A stretch of 64,000 bases of DNA from Trachythela sp. YZ-2020 (GCA_016169945.1 JADLSH010000231.1:1054001-1118000); one strand, 5' to 3'. Positions 22,039 through 33,202 are shown, numbered from the stretch's first letter. The notes: a model not told the origin generated them from the letters alone. Numbers and translations are program-made.

Positions 22039-23292
22039 GGATCTGCAAATTGATGCTACATTCTACATGCACTATCGATGTGGTAATGATGCATGACTGA
22101 TGTAAATTGACTCATTACAGCAATTCAATTCAATTCAAGCGGGCAAAAACAAATTAGCAATGCTATTTTCATCGTAAACAAGGTAAAGACCATTTTAATC
22201 GACGAATTTTTGCCTTCGAATCAAACGATCTACAATTCTTACGTGTGGAGGGTTGTCCAGTTGTGTCCAGAATTCACAAAAGACAACAATGTGCGTCTGT
22301 TTGCGTCTGTTAAGAAATAGCCGAGAGGCCGAGTGAAACATTACACGGACCGAAACTTAGTTTAAAACCACTGTAATTTTAGATTTTGGTAGTAATGCAT
22401 GATATCAAGTATACTTAAAGGCAGCGAGGGTATAACGCCGGAAAAATTAGGCTATGGAACCTATATAAGTCCGAATTATGATTCATTGAGTAGACTAGAA
22501 TAAAATCTATACATTATCTATCAGCCCTGATTAGAGCATTAGGCTACATACCGGTTGGGTACATTCGATCGCGTTAGTATAGTCTATACTAAACAAGACT
22601 AGTGTATTCCGTCGTTCTTTAAAACTATATGTAACTTATACACGCCAAATAGAAGTTCAAGGACTATAATAGTAAGTGCTCTACTGCATCGCCATGGCTG
22701 CTTGCAGCTTCTTCCGACCTACAATGCCATGTCCATATTGTGCAAAAAGCACAACATGGACAAACCTTGTGCCAATATTAATCGTTTTACCTTGGACGCC
22801 AAATATTAGATTTTTAAAAAAAAATTTTCCTTTCTTCAAACGAACACAACTCAGGTGTCAGTTTCTTGTCCAAAATTCTTTGTGTTCTGAGTTCGCGGGT
22901 AAAGCTGCCACATGATTGGTCAACTTTCCCGCCAAAACGTCCAGCCTGCAGATATACGGGCTGAAAATTGAGGAACATTGCGGGATAAATTTAGGGACAA
23001 ATTGAAGCCAGCTAATGGGGGGGCAGATTGCTACTTTGGTAGGATGGCGCTGTAAAATTCACATTATTGTAGAATATATGTAAAGTAAAAATAGCAATAA
23101 ACCATTTATTTTTACACGATGGAAATTTTACAGCAATGCTGATGAGTTCATGTGTATGACTAACTATATATTACTAATATGTAACTATAGTAATATTTTC
23201 CTTTTATCTATATATATGACCATCTAATTCCAATACAATTCAACAACGGCATCTGAAAGGAGACGACATGTATCACACATATGTTTTCCGCC
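22039..23292. other. Non-coding stretch upstream of the MFS gene's 3' end
   Basis: No supported gene. A short AATTCAATTCAATTC run near 22120 resembles the 3' tail of the LINE at 5362 and may be the leftover of a truncated copy. TTTATT near 23105 (AATAAA on the minus strand) is a candidate polyadenylation signal for the MFS gene. Confidence 0.5.
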
Positions 23293-24558
23293 TTAGGATT
23301 TCAACTTTGGTTGTCTTAAATTTCTATACTCCAGAGTAAACCAGACAGCTCCCAAGATCCAGGATAAAATCAAAGTTAAACAAAACCATAATAGCGATGT
23401 CTTGGTGAAAATAGAAGATGAAATTACACGGCTTACAACAAATCCTGAGTGAAGTGCGGCAAATGATGAACCTTGATAAAAACCTGCATCCTTTGGATCT
23501 GTGACCTTGGACAAGAGCGAACAGCCCAAGGAGAATGAAAAATATGGCATTCCAAGACAAATGTAGGCAATGAGAATATAACCTCCGTACACACCTGACA
23601 CATTGTCCCAACTAAACCCAAAGTAGGTTAATATGGATATGGCGCAGACTTGCATTAGCATTGAACAAACTAACAGATGTGTTTCATTGCAATATTTTGC
23701 AGCGACATAAAATAAAAGGAACAAAACCATGGAAAACATCGAGCTAACAAGGAAAAGTAATTTCACCTGAAGAAATTGGAGATGAAACTGTTCTTGTGCA
23801 AGCAAAGGGACGTAAAATGTAACCGTAGTCGAGTAAAAAAGGCTCAAAAATACTAGATAAAATATCAAAGAAACTGTAGAACGAGAGCCAAATTTTGGTG
23901 GATCACTTGAATCTTGCGTAGCCAGAACATCATCATCGTCACCATCATCGTCATCTGTCACTTTCGTGCTTCCAAATTCCTTGGGAAACCACAGCGAAAT
24001 TACCAACATTACAAACCATATCAGTGCCAGGACAATTCCTGGAGAATTTCCAGCATTAATCCTCCAGCCTAGGATATCGATATTAAATGTCAAAAAAATA
24101 CTGACCGTTGGACCAAAAAGAGATCCCAAGGTAAACATTCCATCCAACATAATTAAAACTTGTGCACGATATCTCTCTGGTGTGTATAATATTACTTGTC
24201 CATAAAATACTCCAGCAGATCCATCGGAAAGCCCACTTAATAATCTCCCGGCCAGAGGAAAATACGCTGAGACTGGGATTGAATATATCAAATTGGCAAC
24301 AACCTTCATGACAAAACTCAAAATGATGATACATCTAATGTGTCCAAATTTGTCCGCCAATCTTCCAACGATAGAGCCAGTCAGAAGAGCGCCAACTGGG
24401 AAGGCAGACAAAACTATTCCAAGGAATGTCATTGTTTGTCCTAGTGATTTGATATAATACCATGCTGACGGTGCGATGAAGTACTCTTCCGAGCCATCAA
24501 TGAAAAATCGTATAGCAATTGCCCAGAATATCCAAGGCCTCATGTAAGTATACTGCAT
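23293..24558 (-). CDS. Major facilitator superfamily transporter, single exon
   Basis: Intact 421-codon frame from ATG at 24558 to TAA at 23293. The protein has about twelve hydrophobic segments in two halves of six. MFS motif A, GRLADKFGHIR, is at residues 65-75 between segments 2 and 3. GRLLSGLSDGS and YTPERYRAQ follow in segment 4 and the next loop. A hydrophilic, strongly acidic loop (TDDDDGDDDDVLATQDSSD, about 205-225) separates the halves. It resembles MFSD8/vesicular amine-type eukaryotic members in general plan, but the substrate cannot be named. No intron is needed. Membrane location follows from the fold. The start codon is preceded by CCTAAA and no in-frame ATG lies closely upstream. 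This is the best-preserved long gene in the window. Confidence 0.9.
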   Translation of the reverse strand: MQYTYMRPWIFWAIAIRFFIDGSEEYFIAPSAWYYIKSLGQTMTFLGIVLSAFPVGALLTGSIVGRLADKFGHIRCIIILSFVMKVVANLIYSIPVSAYFPLAGRLLSGLSDGSAGVFYGQVILYTPERYRAQVLIMLDGMFTLGSLFGPTVSIFLTFNIDILGWRINAGNSPGIVLALIWFVMLVISLWFPKEFGSTKVTDDDDGDDDDVLATQDSSDPPKFGSRSTVSLIFYLVFLSLFYSTTVTFYVPLLAQEQFHLQFLQVKLLFLVSSMFSMVLFLLFYVAAKYCNETHLLVCSMLMQVCAISILTYFGFSWDNVSGVYGGYILIAYICLGMPYFSFSLGCSLLSKVTDPKDAGFYQGSSFAALHSGFVVSRVISSSIFTKTSLLWFCLTLILSWILGAVWFTLEYRNLRQPKLKS

Positions 24559-25094
24559 TTTAGGACTGAATTGGTGCTATATAAAGATGGGAAAAGGGGA
24601 AAAGTTAATTATTTGCATGCAAAAAACGTTGAAATATCTCACCGAAGTACTGCGAAATCTGAAAAAGAAGTTACTTTGTCATTATTTTGTAGAGTTCTTT
24701 CATTTAAGCCAATAATAATTTTCGCTTCATATGCACTTTAAACGACAGACTTGGTCAGACGATTGAATGGTGCAGAAATAAGCTAGGAATTAGAAAAGAC
24801 GGAAACTATGCCCTAAATTGCAATAGCTTGTGTTGAGTTAATGGCCTTGGTTTTGTGTCTATTAACACTTGTCGAATGAGTGAAAATTTTCCCTGGGCCC
24901 CATAATATCATAAGCTACGTCACCGCCGCCATGTTGGATGAACTTGACAAAGGATTTTCCTTGTTTGCAATTCAAATTTCATCCAACATGACGAAAATCT
25001 CTTTGTCCTTTGATTGCTTTGAAACCCTTGAGATCGGTTGCAAGCCATCTATACAGTTAGTACGAGTATAGTAATGTTCATGGTTGGTGAGTGC
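24559..25094. other. 5' flank of the MFS gene, no other gene
   Basis: Divergent upstream sequence without recognisable coding. A 63-codon frame beginning at GCCGCCATGTTGG (24930) has a good initiation context but overlaps an inverted pair TTGGATGAA / TTCATCCAA and lacks any known feature; not called. Confidence 0.4.
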
Positions 25095-25210
25095 GTACGA
25101 TTTTTATTTACCTGTTGTGAAGGATCGCGATCGCTTTCAACGAACGAGTGAGCGCAGCGAACGAATGAGTTTAACGATCCTTAACACCGAGTAAATAATA
25201 ATAATCGTAC
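25095..25210. repeat. Hairpin MITE-like repeat
   Basis: GTACGATTTTTATTTAC (25095) and GTAAATAATAATAATCGTAC (ending 25210) form imperfect inverted ends; GGATCG / CGATCC and GAACGAGTGAGCGCAGCGAA lie inside. Flanking TTGGTTGG-type and CCAACCAA sequences extend the symmetry. Confidence 0.6.
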
Positions 25211-25339
25211 AAACCAACCAACCAAGGAGTAATTTGTTTAAAGTGTAAGTATAGAGATAAATATTATTGTAATTGGACAAATTTGACATTAGCAAAATGT
25301 CAGTGGATTTATAGAAATAAAGACCGCAAAAGTAAAAGG

Positions 25340-25496
25340 TGTTAGTAGATAGAATACTCGAACGGAAATTTATATTCATTTTCAGACCTAGCCAGAAGCA
25401 GTTGCGAAAAATGCAACTTAGGCCCTCTGGCAGGAATTGAATCTGCGGCCTTGCGATTCCGGTGCAGCGCTCTAACCAACTGAACTACAGAGTCCA
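25340..25496 (-). repeat. tRNA-derived SINE
   Basis: On the minus strand the head (25496-25421) has an A box TAGTTCAGTTGG (25487-25476) and a B box AGATTCAATTCC (25444-25433) at tRNA spacing. The anticodon stem does not pair well, so this is a SINE head rather than a functional tRNA. A non-tRNA body of about 80 bp follows. It borders the 3' edge of a PLE fragment. Confidence 0.7.
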
Positions 25497-25559
25497 GTTG
25501 CTGAGCATGTTCGCAGGGCCTGCTGATGGCAAGCATGAACAGATAGGAGTTAAATGTAA

Positions 25560-26290
25560 GAGAAGCGCTCATTAATGCCGAGAGGATGAATGGTGCCAAG
25601 TTGGGAAATAAGTCGCATCGTTGCTGCCAGAAATGGGACACAGAGCTTGAATTTTCATATCTGAAACACTGTGATTGCCAGTGTTGAAATGTCTGGCAAC
25701 AGGTTGTTTAGCATTATTGTTTGCGACAGCACGACGATGCTCACCAAACCTTATCCTTTATCTACCAGTTTCACCACTATGGAGCATGTCACATTTAGTG
25801 CATGAAATACAGTAGATGAGATGAGAGGAGGTGCACGTGAAATGGTGCTTAATAGTGTACTTAGATTTTGGTGCCGAAATTGTAGTGGAAGAATCTATAT
25901 ATTTACAGGTTTTACACAGCCTCACACCACAAGGAAACGTGCCATTAGGCGACCGTCCTGTGGTAGAGAGCTGTGGACTAGGGTTTCACGAATATTTTTA
26001 CTTTGTGTCGTTTTTCAAGATATGACATCCTAATGATATCCCTTACTTTGAAATTGAAGGGATGGTAACTGAGAACTAGGGGTATTTTTTGTTGGGAACG
26101 TTAGAGACAGGGTTGCTAAGGGTTTCGTATCGGGGAATATTGGAAGCCTTCGATAAGGCAGTATCTAAGAGAGAGGTTGGATAACCGTGTTGGACAAAAA
26201 AGTTTCTCCTTTCCTGACCTTTGGTATGGAAGTCCTCATCTTCACTGCAAATGCGGCGAAGGCGAAGGAACTGAGAGAATGGAATAGACC
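25560..26290 (-). pseudogene. Penelope-like element fragment: RT end, linker and GIY-YIG endonuclease
   Basis: Read on the minus strand, 26290-26037 encodes the end of a PLE reverse transcriptase (the same sequence as plus 26730-26985). A linker with KHHFTCTS follows, then an endonuclease region with IYCISCTKCDML, SGETGR, FGEHRRAVANN and PVARHFNTGNHS. The Cys pair and the G-x-T-x-R...EH..A pattern mark the GIY-YIG domain typical of Penelope-like retroelements. Several stops and frameshifts make it non-functional; the YIG-equivalent Tyr-Ile is replaced (HSGETG). Confidence 0.8.
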
Positions 26291-26354
26291 TTAGATAATG
26301 GAATAGATTGTCCCACCGAGTTCCATCTAGCTACCTCGATCGTCCCATATAGCT

Positions 26355-26985
26355 ACCTCGATCGTGTCATGGCACACTTGGTTAAGGACTTACCATCCTA
26401 TATCAAGGAAACCAAACACGCTCTCCAAATCTTTCAGAACATTCAATTTCATAACTCTCATAAATTCATTTTCACCATGGATGTCAATTCCTTGTACACT
26501 GTCATTCCCCATCATGATGGTTTGATCCCATACCTGATTACCTTGGTAAGTACATTGATGACTGTCTCGGCACAGCTTCATGTTCCCGCGGAGAGTTGGA
26601 GATCAGTGAGACCAGTGTGCCGTTCTTAGAAATACTTGTATCTATCAATGGCAATAGACTTGTTACTTCTGTGTTCTACAAGCCGACTAACTCCCATAGC
26701 TATCTTCTCTTTACCTCTTCCCACCCCAACCACACTAAAAGGTCTATTCTCTTCTCTCAGTTCCTTCGCCTTCGCCACATTTGCAGTGAAGATGAGGACT
26801 TCCATACCAAAAGTCCTCATGAGAACCTTTTTTCTCAACGCGGTTATCCAACCCCTCTCTTAGATACTGCCTTTTCGAAGGCCTCCAATATTCCCCGATC
26901 TGAAACCCTTAGCGATCCTGTGTCTAATGTTCCCAACAACAAAATACCCCTAGTTCTCAGTTACCATCCCTTCAATTTCAAATAA
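26355..26985 (+). pseudogene. Penelope-like element reverse transcriptase fragment, internally deleted
   Basis: The plus strand encodes HKFIFTMDVNSLYTVIPHHD (RT motif A region), then after an internal deletion GKYIDDCLGTAS with the catalytic DD (about 26548), and in another frame VPFLEILVSINGNRL and VFYKPTNSHSYL, ending near 26985 with LVLSYHPFNF. At least one frame change and a deletion of the region between motifs A and C inactivate it. It lies head-to-head with the minus-strand fragment 25560-26290 of the same family. Confidence 0.8.
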
Positions 26986-26989
26986 TGGA

Positions 26990-27836
26990 TGCCTGCTTAG
27001 GATTGTCTTTCTTAGTACACTTTTTTACATAAAATATCAAAACACTGGCAGCTTGTAAATATATCTTTGATTAACAAGTTGTACTATTTTAGGAAAAATT
27101 CGGGTTTCGTGGTTCGCCCAAAACGCCGTATTTGAATTGTTGTTTGGGGGTTTCATCAGTATTGGCTTCCCACACATGCAGGGTTAGAGTAGAGCCCGCA
27201 CACCAGAGAAGCAATCTTATGTTAAACACCGCGCAAAGTCATATAAGCAGACTAGACGTGTAAAAATAGTTACTGTTAATGCAACCGTGAGTCGGCTTGT
27301 ACTACGCAGTAATTTGAAACTCAAAACACCACAAGTTTTCCCCCTACCCATATAATTAATGTTGTTCGTACCGTTGTATATACGCAAAGTCCATTACAAT
27401 GTCAAATTGAACATTTTAACTGCATGACTCTATGACTATGCCAGTCAGCAATAAGCAGTTCACAGTTTTTTACCCTACAGTATCATTCGCGTTTTACCCT
27501 CACATCCGCGTTTTGTCCTCATAGATAGATAGATGATAGATAGATTATTTAATAACTTATAACTCGCAGCCTCGGTACTATACTTCGGCTGAATAACGTT
27601 AAGTTTACAGAAATATTAAACAATAATTTAGGTTAAATAATTTAGGTGTCCATATTAATGAAACTGTTTATGCTAAGTATTTACATAGGCTAAAAACGCA
27701 TTAGGTATGACTATGTTCCATATATTTACTAGAATTACAATCAATAAAACCGTTTTTTAACTAATTGTCTTATAGTTAGTGACTTGAAATGTTCTTCTTT
27801 CTCTTAGAGATACCTCAGAAGAGTTTAATGGTGGTA
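26990..27836. other. Non-coding; GATA microsatellite and short array fragment
   Basis: Contains (GATA)n at about 27522-27546 joined to AT-rich sequence that looks like the 3' tail of a minus-strand retroposon, and two copies of the CGCGTTTTACCCTCA unit at 27488-27522 that belong to the array at 28626. No gene. Confidence 0.5.
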
Positions 27837-28593
27837 CAGGTGTATGTACCACAGAATACCACAAAAATTTACATGTTCCATATTTTTTGTTAAATATATA
27901 TAATATGGCTTCTTAATATTTTTTAGTATAGTTTATCGATATATTTTTTCTTCCTGGGGATTATGAGGCTAGATTTCCTATACTTAAATATTTTTTTTAA
28001 TTGAACATTCTATGGAACAAACTGTAATGTACCTCAGAATACCAGTGCAGAGATAAATAAGCAACGGTTTATCAAATTGTACCAGGATTTGGTGTGTCAT
28101 GTTGTGTGAGAATACTGTAGGATATTGCTAACTTAATTTAGTGAAAGGTAAATACTAAAATCAGTACAGCATACCAGTGGTGTAACCAAAAAATACCAGG
28201 TTTATCAATAATTTTGAAAAATTCAGTTTTTCAATGGTAAAATTGATTCCTCGGTGTGATTCCTGTATAGTAATAATGTTGTGTTGCATAGAAAAAGTAG
28301 TGATCAACATAAATCATACTGGTTTGCAAACTTATTTCTAAACTTTCGAATTTTACAGGCATTATGCGGGAAAAAAGTATCAAAAATATAGAATGTTATT
28401 TTTTGTTAATCCTGATTATTTTTAAGAATTTTTATGAAAATATTCATTTTTTGTTTTTTATATGTCATTAAAACTAAAACTAATATATATTCACAAAAAT
28501 AAAGTATAAAGTATGTTTCCTCCAAATTTTATAAGATCAATAAATAAGACTGGTATTCTGTGGTACCGTGGTATTCTGTGTTACATACACCTG
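27837..28593. mobile_element. Tc1/mariner-type non-autonomous element, TA target
   Basis: A 757-bp element with inverted ends CAGGTGTATGTACCACAGAA / reverse complement (one mismatch in 26), flanked by TA on both sides (27835-27836, 28594-28595). The interior is non-coding and AT-rich with sub-terminal copies of the GGTATTCTGTGGTA motif. TA duplication points to Tc1/mariner. Confidence 0.75.
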
Positions 28594-28625
28594 TAATAAA
28601 TGATGTAATTTGTTTTGTGAATCAT

Positions 28626-28840
28626 TATATCCGCGTTTTACCCTCTCATCCGCGTTTTACCCTCATATCCGCGTCTTACTCTCATATCCGCGTTTTATCC
28701 TCTCATCCGTCCGTCCGCAGCCGCGTTTTACCCTCTCATCCGCGTTTTACCCTCTCATCCGCGTTTTACTCTCATATCCGCGTTTTACCCTCTCACCCGT
28801 TCGTCCGTCCGCAGACGCGTTTTACCCTAACCCGTGTGTC
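28626..28840 (+). repeat. ~18-bp tandem array, CGCGTTTTACCCTCTCAT
   Basis: About ten copies of an 18-19-bp unit CGCGTTTTACCCTCTCATC with variants and two longer spacer units carrying CCGTCCGTCCGCAG. Two outlying copies at 27488-27522 suggest that an originally continuous array was split by insertion of the intervening 1.1 kb, which includes the 27837-28593 element. Confidence 0.9.
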
Positions 28841-28879
28841 GCATGTCGGAAATTTTTTCAATAGCCGCATCTCAAATCA

Positions 28880-29390
28880 GGACATTTTATGGAAAGCCAT
28901 AGCTGTCTTAAGTGATCAAGACATCAAGTATCATTTAGGTCGATGCTTTTAACATTATACGGGGTGCTTTCACCCTTATTAGTGGTGCTTTCAGCAGAAT
29001 ATGCCGTGCTTCCAACATTATATGCGGTGCTCTATGACATGTGATCGCATGATTATGTGATTATAGATTAATAGCATGAAGTATCGCTCGTAAAAGTAGG
29101 CGGTGGGCAAAAATACTGGCTCACTGAGTATAATGATGCTAAAAGCACCACGTATATTAAATGGTGAAAGCACCGCATATAATGTTGGAAGTTCGGTTGG
29201 AAGCACGGCATCTGCTGAAAGCATCACGTATAATGTTAAAACAACCACGTACAACGGTGAAAATACCGCGTATGTTTAAAATACAGCGTATAATGTTAAA
29301 ACAACCGCGTATAATGTTAAAAGCACCCACCTAAATGTGAAAATGTCTGTAAAAAAAGACAGCTATGGCATTCCATAACATTTCATGTGA
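28880..29390. mobile_element. Foldback-like element 3
   Basis: Outer inverted ends share GCCATAGCTGTCTT (28897 and, reversed, 29356), followed inward by CATTTAGG and GCTTTTAACATTATAC. Both arms carry a ~23-bp tandem unit, GTGCTTTCAACATTATATGC on the left and its complement on the right (29145-29330). A loop of about 120 bp (29025-29145) is unique. This is the same design as the elements at 14219 and 18759 with unrelated sequence. No target duplication was resolved. Confidence 0.7.
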
Positions 29391-29681
29391 CCAGAAACTA
29401 TTCATACATATCATATATCATGATTATTCGCGTTGTTAGAATAATCTTAAGCGGGATTTGAACTTGCGTTATTATTCAGTTTTAACTCACCAACACTGTA
29501 GCGCTTCCATTTTCTGACAATACTGGCACCACGCTTGCTAGAAGACCTTCTGATGCCCCAAAACTCCATATTGGTATATATAACAGGAGGATCTTAATGG
29601 GGGTCCTTGGAGCTAATATTCAGCTAATAGTACATCATGTCTAACTAAACAATAACAGCGGTGATTTGGAGTTTCGATATT

Positions 29682-30090
29682 CAGAAACAATTTGCGCAAA
29701 ATCCATTCATACTATTGCTTCGAAATTCGACTATGTTGTATAGAGTTTCACACCCGTTTTAGTGCTATAAAGCATCATAGTGTTTGCATCTGTCAGACTA
29801 TAGAATTACCGCGCGTGCTTTAGTATAGACATCTATAATCAGAAACAATTTGCGCAAAATCCATTCATGCTATTGCTCAGAAATTAGACTATGTTTTATG
29901 GATCTTCTCGCCCGTTTTAACCGTAGAAAGCATCATAGCAGCGCAAGCCTATAAAACCGAAATTTTAAGGCACAATTCTGGGTGTTTACATCTGTCAGAC
30001 TATAGAATTACAGTGCGTGCTTTGGCCGATATCTATATTCAGAAACAATTTGCGCAAAATCTATTCATGCTATTGCTTAAAAATTAGACT
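29682..30090 (+). repeat. 160-200-bp tandem repeat, about 2.3 copies
   Basis: The motif CAGAAACAATTTGCGCAAAA occurs at 29682, 29840 and 30040, followed each time by related sequence (GACTATGT, CCCGTTTTA, AAGCATCATAG, GTCAGACTATAGAATTAC). The last units also start the large segmental units at 29852, 38976 and 51326. Confidence 0.8.
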
Positions 30091-30824
30091 ATATTGTATA
30101 GATTTTATAAAATCTCACACAAAATCCCTGGATATATTGCAGGGATTTTGAAATCCCAAAAATCCTCCTACGCCTTTTTCAGAGTAATACACTCCTCGGG
30201 TCAAACATGAGAAAACTCTCATCAACTCTCATCAAAATTTGAACCAGCTCAAAGCATAGTTAACTGTGCTCAAAGTCGATGACAGTTGGTGGTCAAACGC
30301 GAGCGAGAGTTGCAATTTTCATCGACTCTCATTCTCGTTTGACCAGGGCTTAAAGATTCTCATAATACGTTGACATTGCCTAAAAATGTGAAATTATATC
30401 ATGTTGGCTGTCCCAGCACCCAGAATAAATGAGTAAATCAGTTTAGACAAGGTACAAAGGAACATTAATTGCTTATCTAAATGACGTCCAATACCTCCAT
30501 ATAATATATTTATTTAGTGAATTTGAACTGGTTTAGCCATAAGGCATTTAAATTTTGATATTTAAAGTATAACCGTAATATACATTTTTCAAAATAAAAC
30601 GAGAACAATCTGCACTCCGCATGAAAACTGAGATAACTGTGTACAATATAGGTGAAATATATACTGTCATACTCGTATATTTCGAAATCATTATTCAGCG
30701 TAGTTGAGCATGTTTAGCTTTTACTGCATTGACATACACATTAGTAGCAGCAACTATGACATATATACCGGCGATATAGAATAGATACGAAAATAATCAA
30801 ACGTTCAAAAGTTCAGACATTAAT

Positions 30825-31047
30825 AGAGAGCTTTAGATTTAACTACGAGTAAGAGTACGACTACGACGAGATTTTCCGTTAAAAATTAGCTACTACAAAC
30901 TTGTTACCGACCTCTTTTTGGCACAGAACATCTTTATAACAACAGTTAAGCCAAAGCGAGTACAACTATGTGTTTGCAGTAGTAGACGTTAAGCAGAAAA
31001 ATTTCGTAGTCGTACTCGTACTCGTATGGGCAATCTAAAGCTCCCTA
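30825..31047. mobile_element. piggyBac-type MITE, TTAA target (unit 1)
   Basis: A 223-bp element starts TAGAGAGCTTTAGATT and ends AATCTAAAGCTCCCTA, with further inverted sequence (GAGTACGACTACGA) to about 50 bp. Tetranucleotide TTAA flanks it at 30821-30824 and 31048-31051. TTAA duplication is characteristic of piggyBac elements. Copies sit at the same place in the other units (39996-40225, 52244-52450). Confidence 0.8.
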
Positions 31048-31051
31048 TTAA

Positions 31052-32450
31052 AACCGCCAGCTATGCAGGCTATTGTCTTATTTAACATCTTTCTGACTTT
31101 TTCCTCCGCAGCGAATGCACATGTTTTTGTAGTCAAAGATGAAGCATAAGGGCTAGTGAAATAAGAAAATTCAGACAGAGTCAAATTCAAAATCCTCCCC
31201 CCACCCCTCCCCCCGCCCCATATTCATAAAAGTAAAAAAATTACATGCATGGTATCATGTAGCCTGAGACAGACGAATAACGAAAAATCATGTTAGCATA
31301 TTGAATTTACGTTTACAAAGCAGATTATTAAAGGGTAAAGGAGGACGAGGAAAATGTCGGGAAAATAGTGTACTTTACACATTGGTATTCAGTCAATCTC
31401 ACACTAACACAGTTGACAATATATAGATGACTGCAAATGCTATACTAACAATAGTTACCCATCAGAATGCCTGCGCATATTTTTAAAGCCTTAACTGTCA
31501 ATCCGTCATACTTGGCTTAAATAATACAAATTGAAGGCTCAACATCGTGCCACCAGTCAGGGTTTATATATCGTCCTCTCAAGCCAACTTTATCAAATAA
31601 ACCTATATGTCCAAGGCAAATGCGCCAATTTCTTCAATACTTTCAACCCGGCATACTTAACTTAAATAAATATACACAAGGGCTGGCTGAACACAACTCG
31701 CTAAGGATATCGTTCCGCTTTATAACCCGCTTGAAATACGCTTAATTGGCGTTTTAAAATCCAACCTTATCAAATATTTTTCCCTAACTTGCGATTTCCA
31801 CGGCAAATACGCTAATTTCTTCAATCTTATCACGGCGCAGTGATTTTACCGCACCCTCATGTGATCGTATTCACCATATCTATACACGCTACAGACAAGT
31901 ACGTGAGGTTTGTCGGCGCGCTATTGCCGACACCGCAACTTAGACTTGCAGCAGACAAAAGCGCACACAAACAGTCAGAAGTAAGTTTAGTTTATTGATT
32001 AACAGGCTTATAATTTGAATACGGCAATATTTTCACCAGTCGCAAAATAATTTCATATTTGTCAGACGTGTGAGATTGGGCAGTCACTCCAGTCAGTGAT
32101 AAAAATTAACATATCGAAAGTACTTACGATTGTGCGTTTATAGTACACCAATCCTTCTAGTTTCAATCCATATCAAAACTGTATCTGAAGTTTACTTGTA
32201 AATTTGTGGCGAAGAAGGCAACTGAGAGTTCTGAACCTAACGCATGTATGCAATCTGCACCACGGATTAGCGAGTATGGCAGTATGCTCCATTGGCCCTT
32301 GCTCTGATTGGCTGATTGGCTGATGTATCCAATTACAGTAATTTTTCACATGATTTAACAAAGACACAATTGGTAAATAATTAATAATCCTTTTGTTGAC
32401 CTCACTCTGAAAGCTATTCTCTCATAGTTTTTACAACATCTGAACCACAG
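31052..32450. other. Unit 1 body, non-coding
   Basis: Contains the empty Gypsy target site (31114-31118) and a C-rich run (about 31195). No gene. The segment GCTCTGATTGGCTGATTGGC at 32300 recurs near 38114, 50095 and 57810 and marks a sub-block shared by the ends of the units. Confidence 0.6.
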
Positions 32451-32452
32451 TA

Positions 32453-32887
32453 TACAGGGTGTATCAAAAAAACTGCAAATACCATAATTTGTATGCACGA
32501 GATCATACATTAGAATTTCAATGGCTGTGCAAATAATTACGCTTCTGGGATTTGAAAATACGTTTCCCAGGGGTATCAAAACAAGCACACAAAGTGAATT
32601 AAACTTATGAGTTGGATTACGAATGGCTCAGTTTACGAATGACTGCTGTCGAGTTTTGAGTTTGGGCGTACTTTAAAACAAGAAATACTCTTTGCTCTGT
32701 TGTTAGCTGAGCCATTCGTAATCGAACTAATTTTAATTCACTTTGTGTGCTTATTTTGATAGTACTGCACGTGGAAACGTATTTTCAAATCCCAGAAGCG
32801 TAATTATTTGCACAGCCATTGAAATTCTAATGTATGATCTCGTGCATACAAATTATGGTATTTGCAGTTTTTTTGATACACCCTGTA
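32453..32887. mobile_element. Tc1/mariner-type MITE nested in another MITE
   Basis: A 435-bp palindromic element with ~125-bp inverted ends starting TACAGGGTGTATCAAAAAAA, flanked by TA (32451-32452 and 32888-32889). The matching sequence at 57966-57985 lacks it (CACAGTATAAAGACGACC is uninterrupted), which fixes its ends. The host sequence is itself the 57965-58166 MITE family. Confidence 0.88.
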
Positions 32888-33202
32888 TAAAGACGACCAG
32901 TAGGGCCACTCGGCGATGCAACATGTAGCCGGCTTTTTATGCAAAAATATGCAGTTTACTGGCCAGGAAAGTACTTTGAACCACAAAATATTTCACGCTT
33001 CGCCAATTATTGCTGCCGAGCGTAGCGAGGCAGCACACTATTCTTGACATAACTCGTGCCAGTTCCCTCCCGAATTATGTATAGCGTGGTTCAATCTCGA
33101 TTATGAAAAATTTTGGATGTCATATTTTGACAAACAATGGAATGATGACGTTTTGTGACGTATAATGTTACTCTGAAGTTTAAAGTTACATACTCCAGAT
33201 TC

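Noticed and set aside
24880..25071. Small ORF with good Kozak context (GCCGCCATG)
   Set aside because: 63 codons, overlaps a hairpin, no homology or splice support.
25421..25496. Functional tRNA gene
   Set aside because: A and B boxes are present, but the anticodon stem does not pair and the B box is degenerate; a SINE head fits better.
29018..29254. 78-codon minus-strand frame
   Set aside because: Lies within foldback element 3 and reflects its ~23-bp repeat units.
32355..32928. Two near-identical 60-77-codon ORFs on opposite strands
   Set aside because: They are the two inverted ends of one palindromic MITE.
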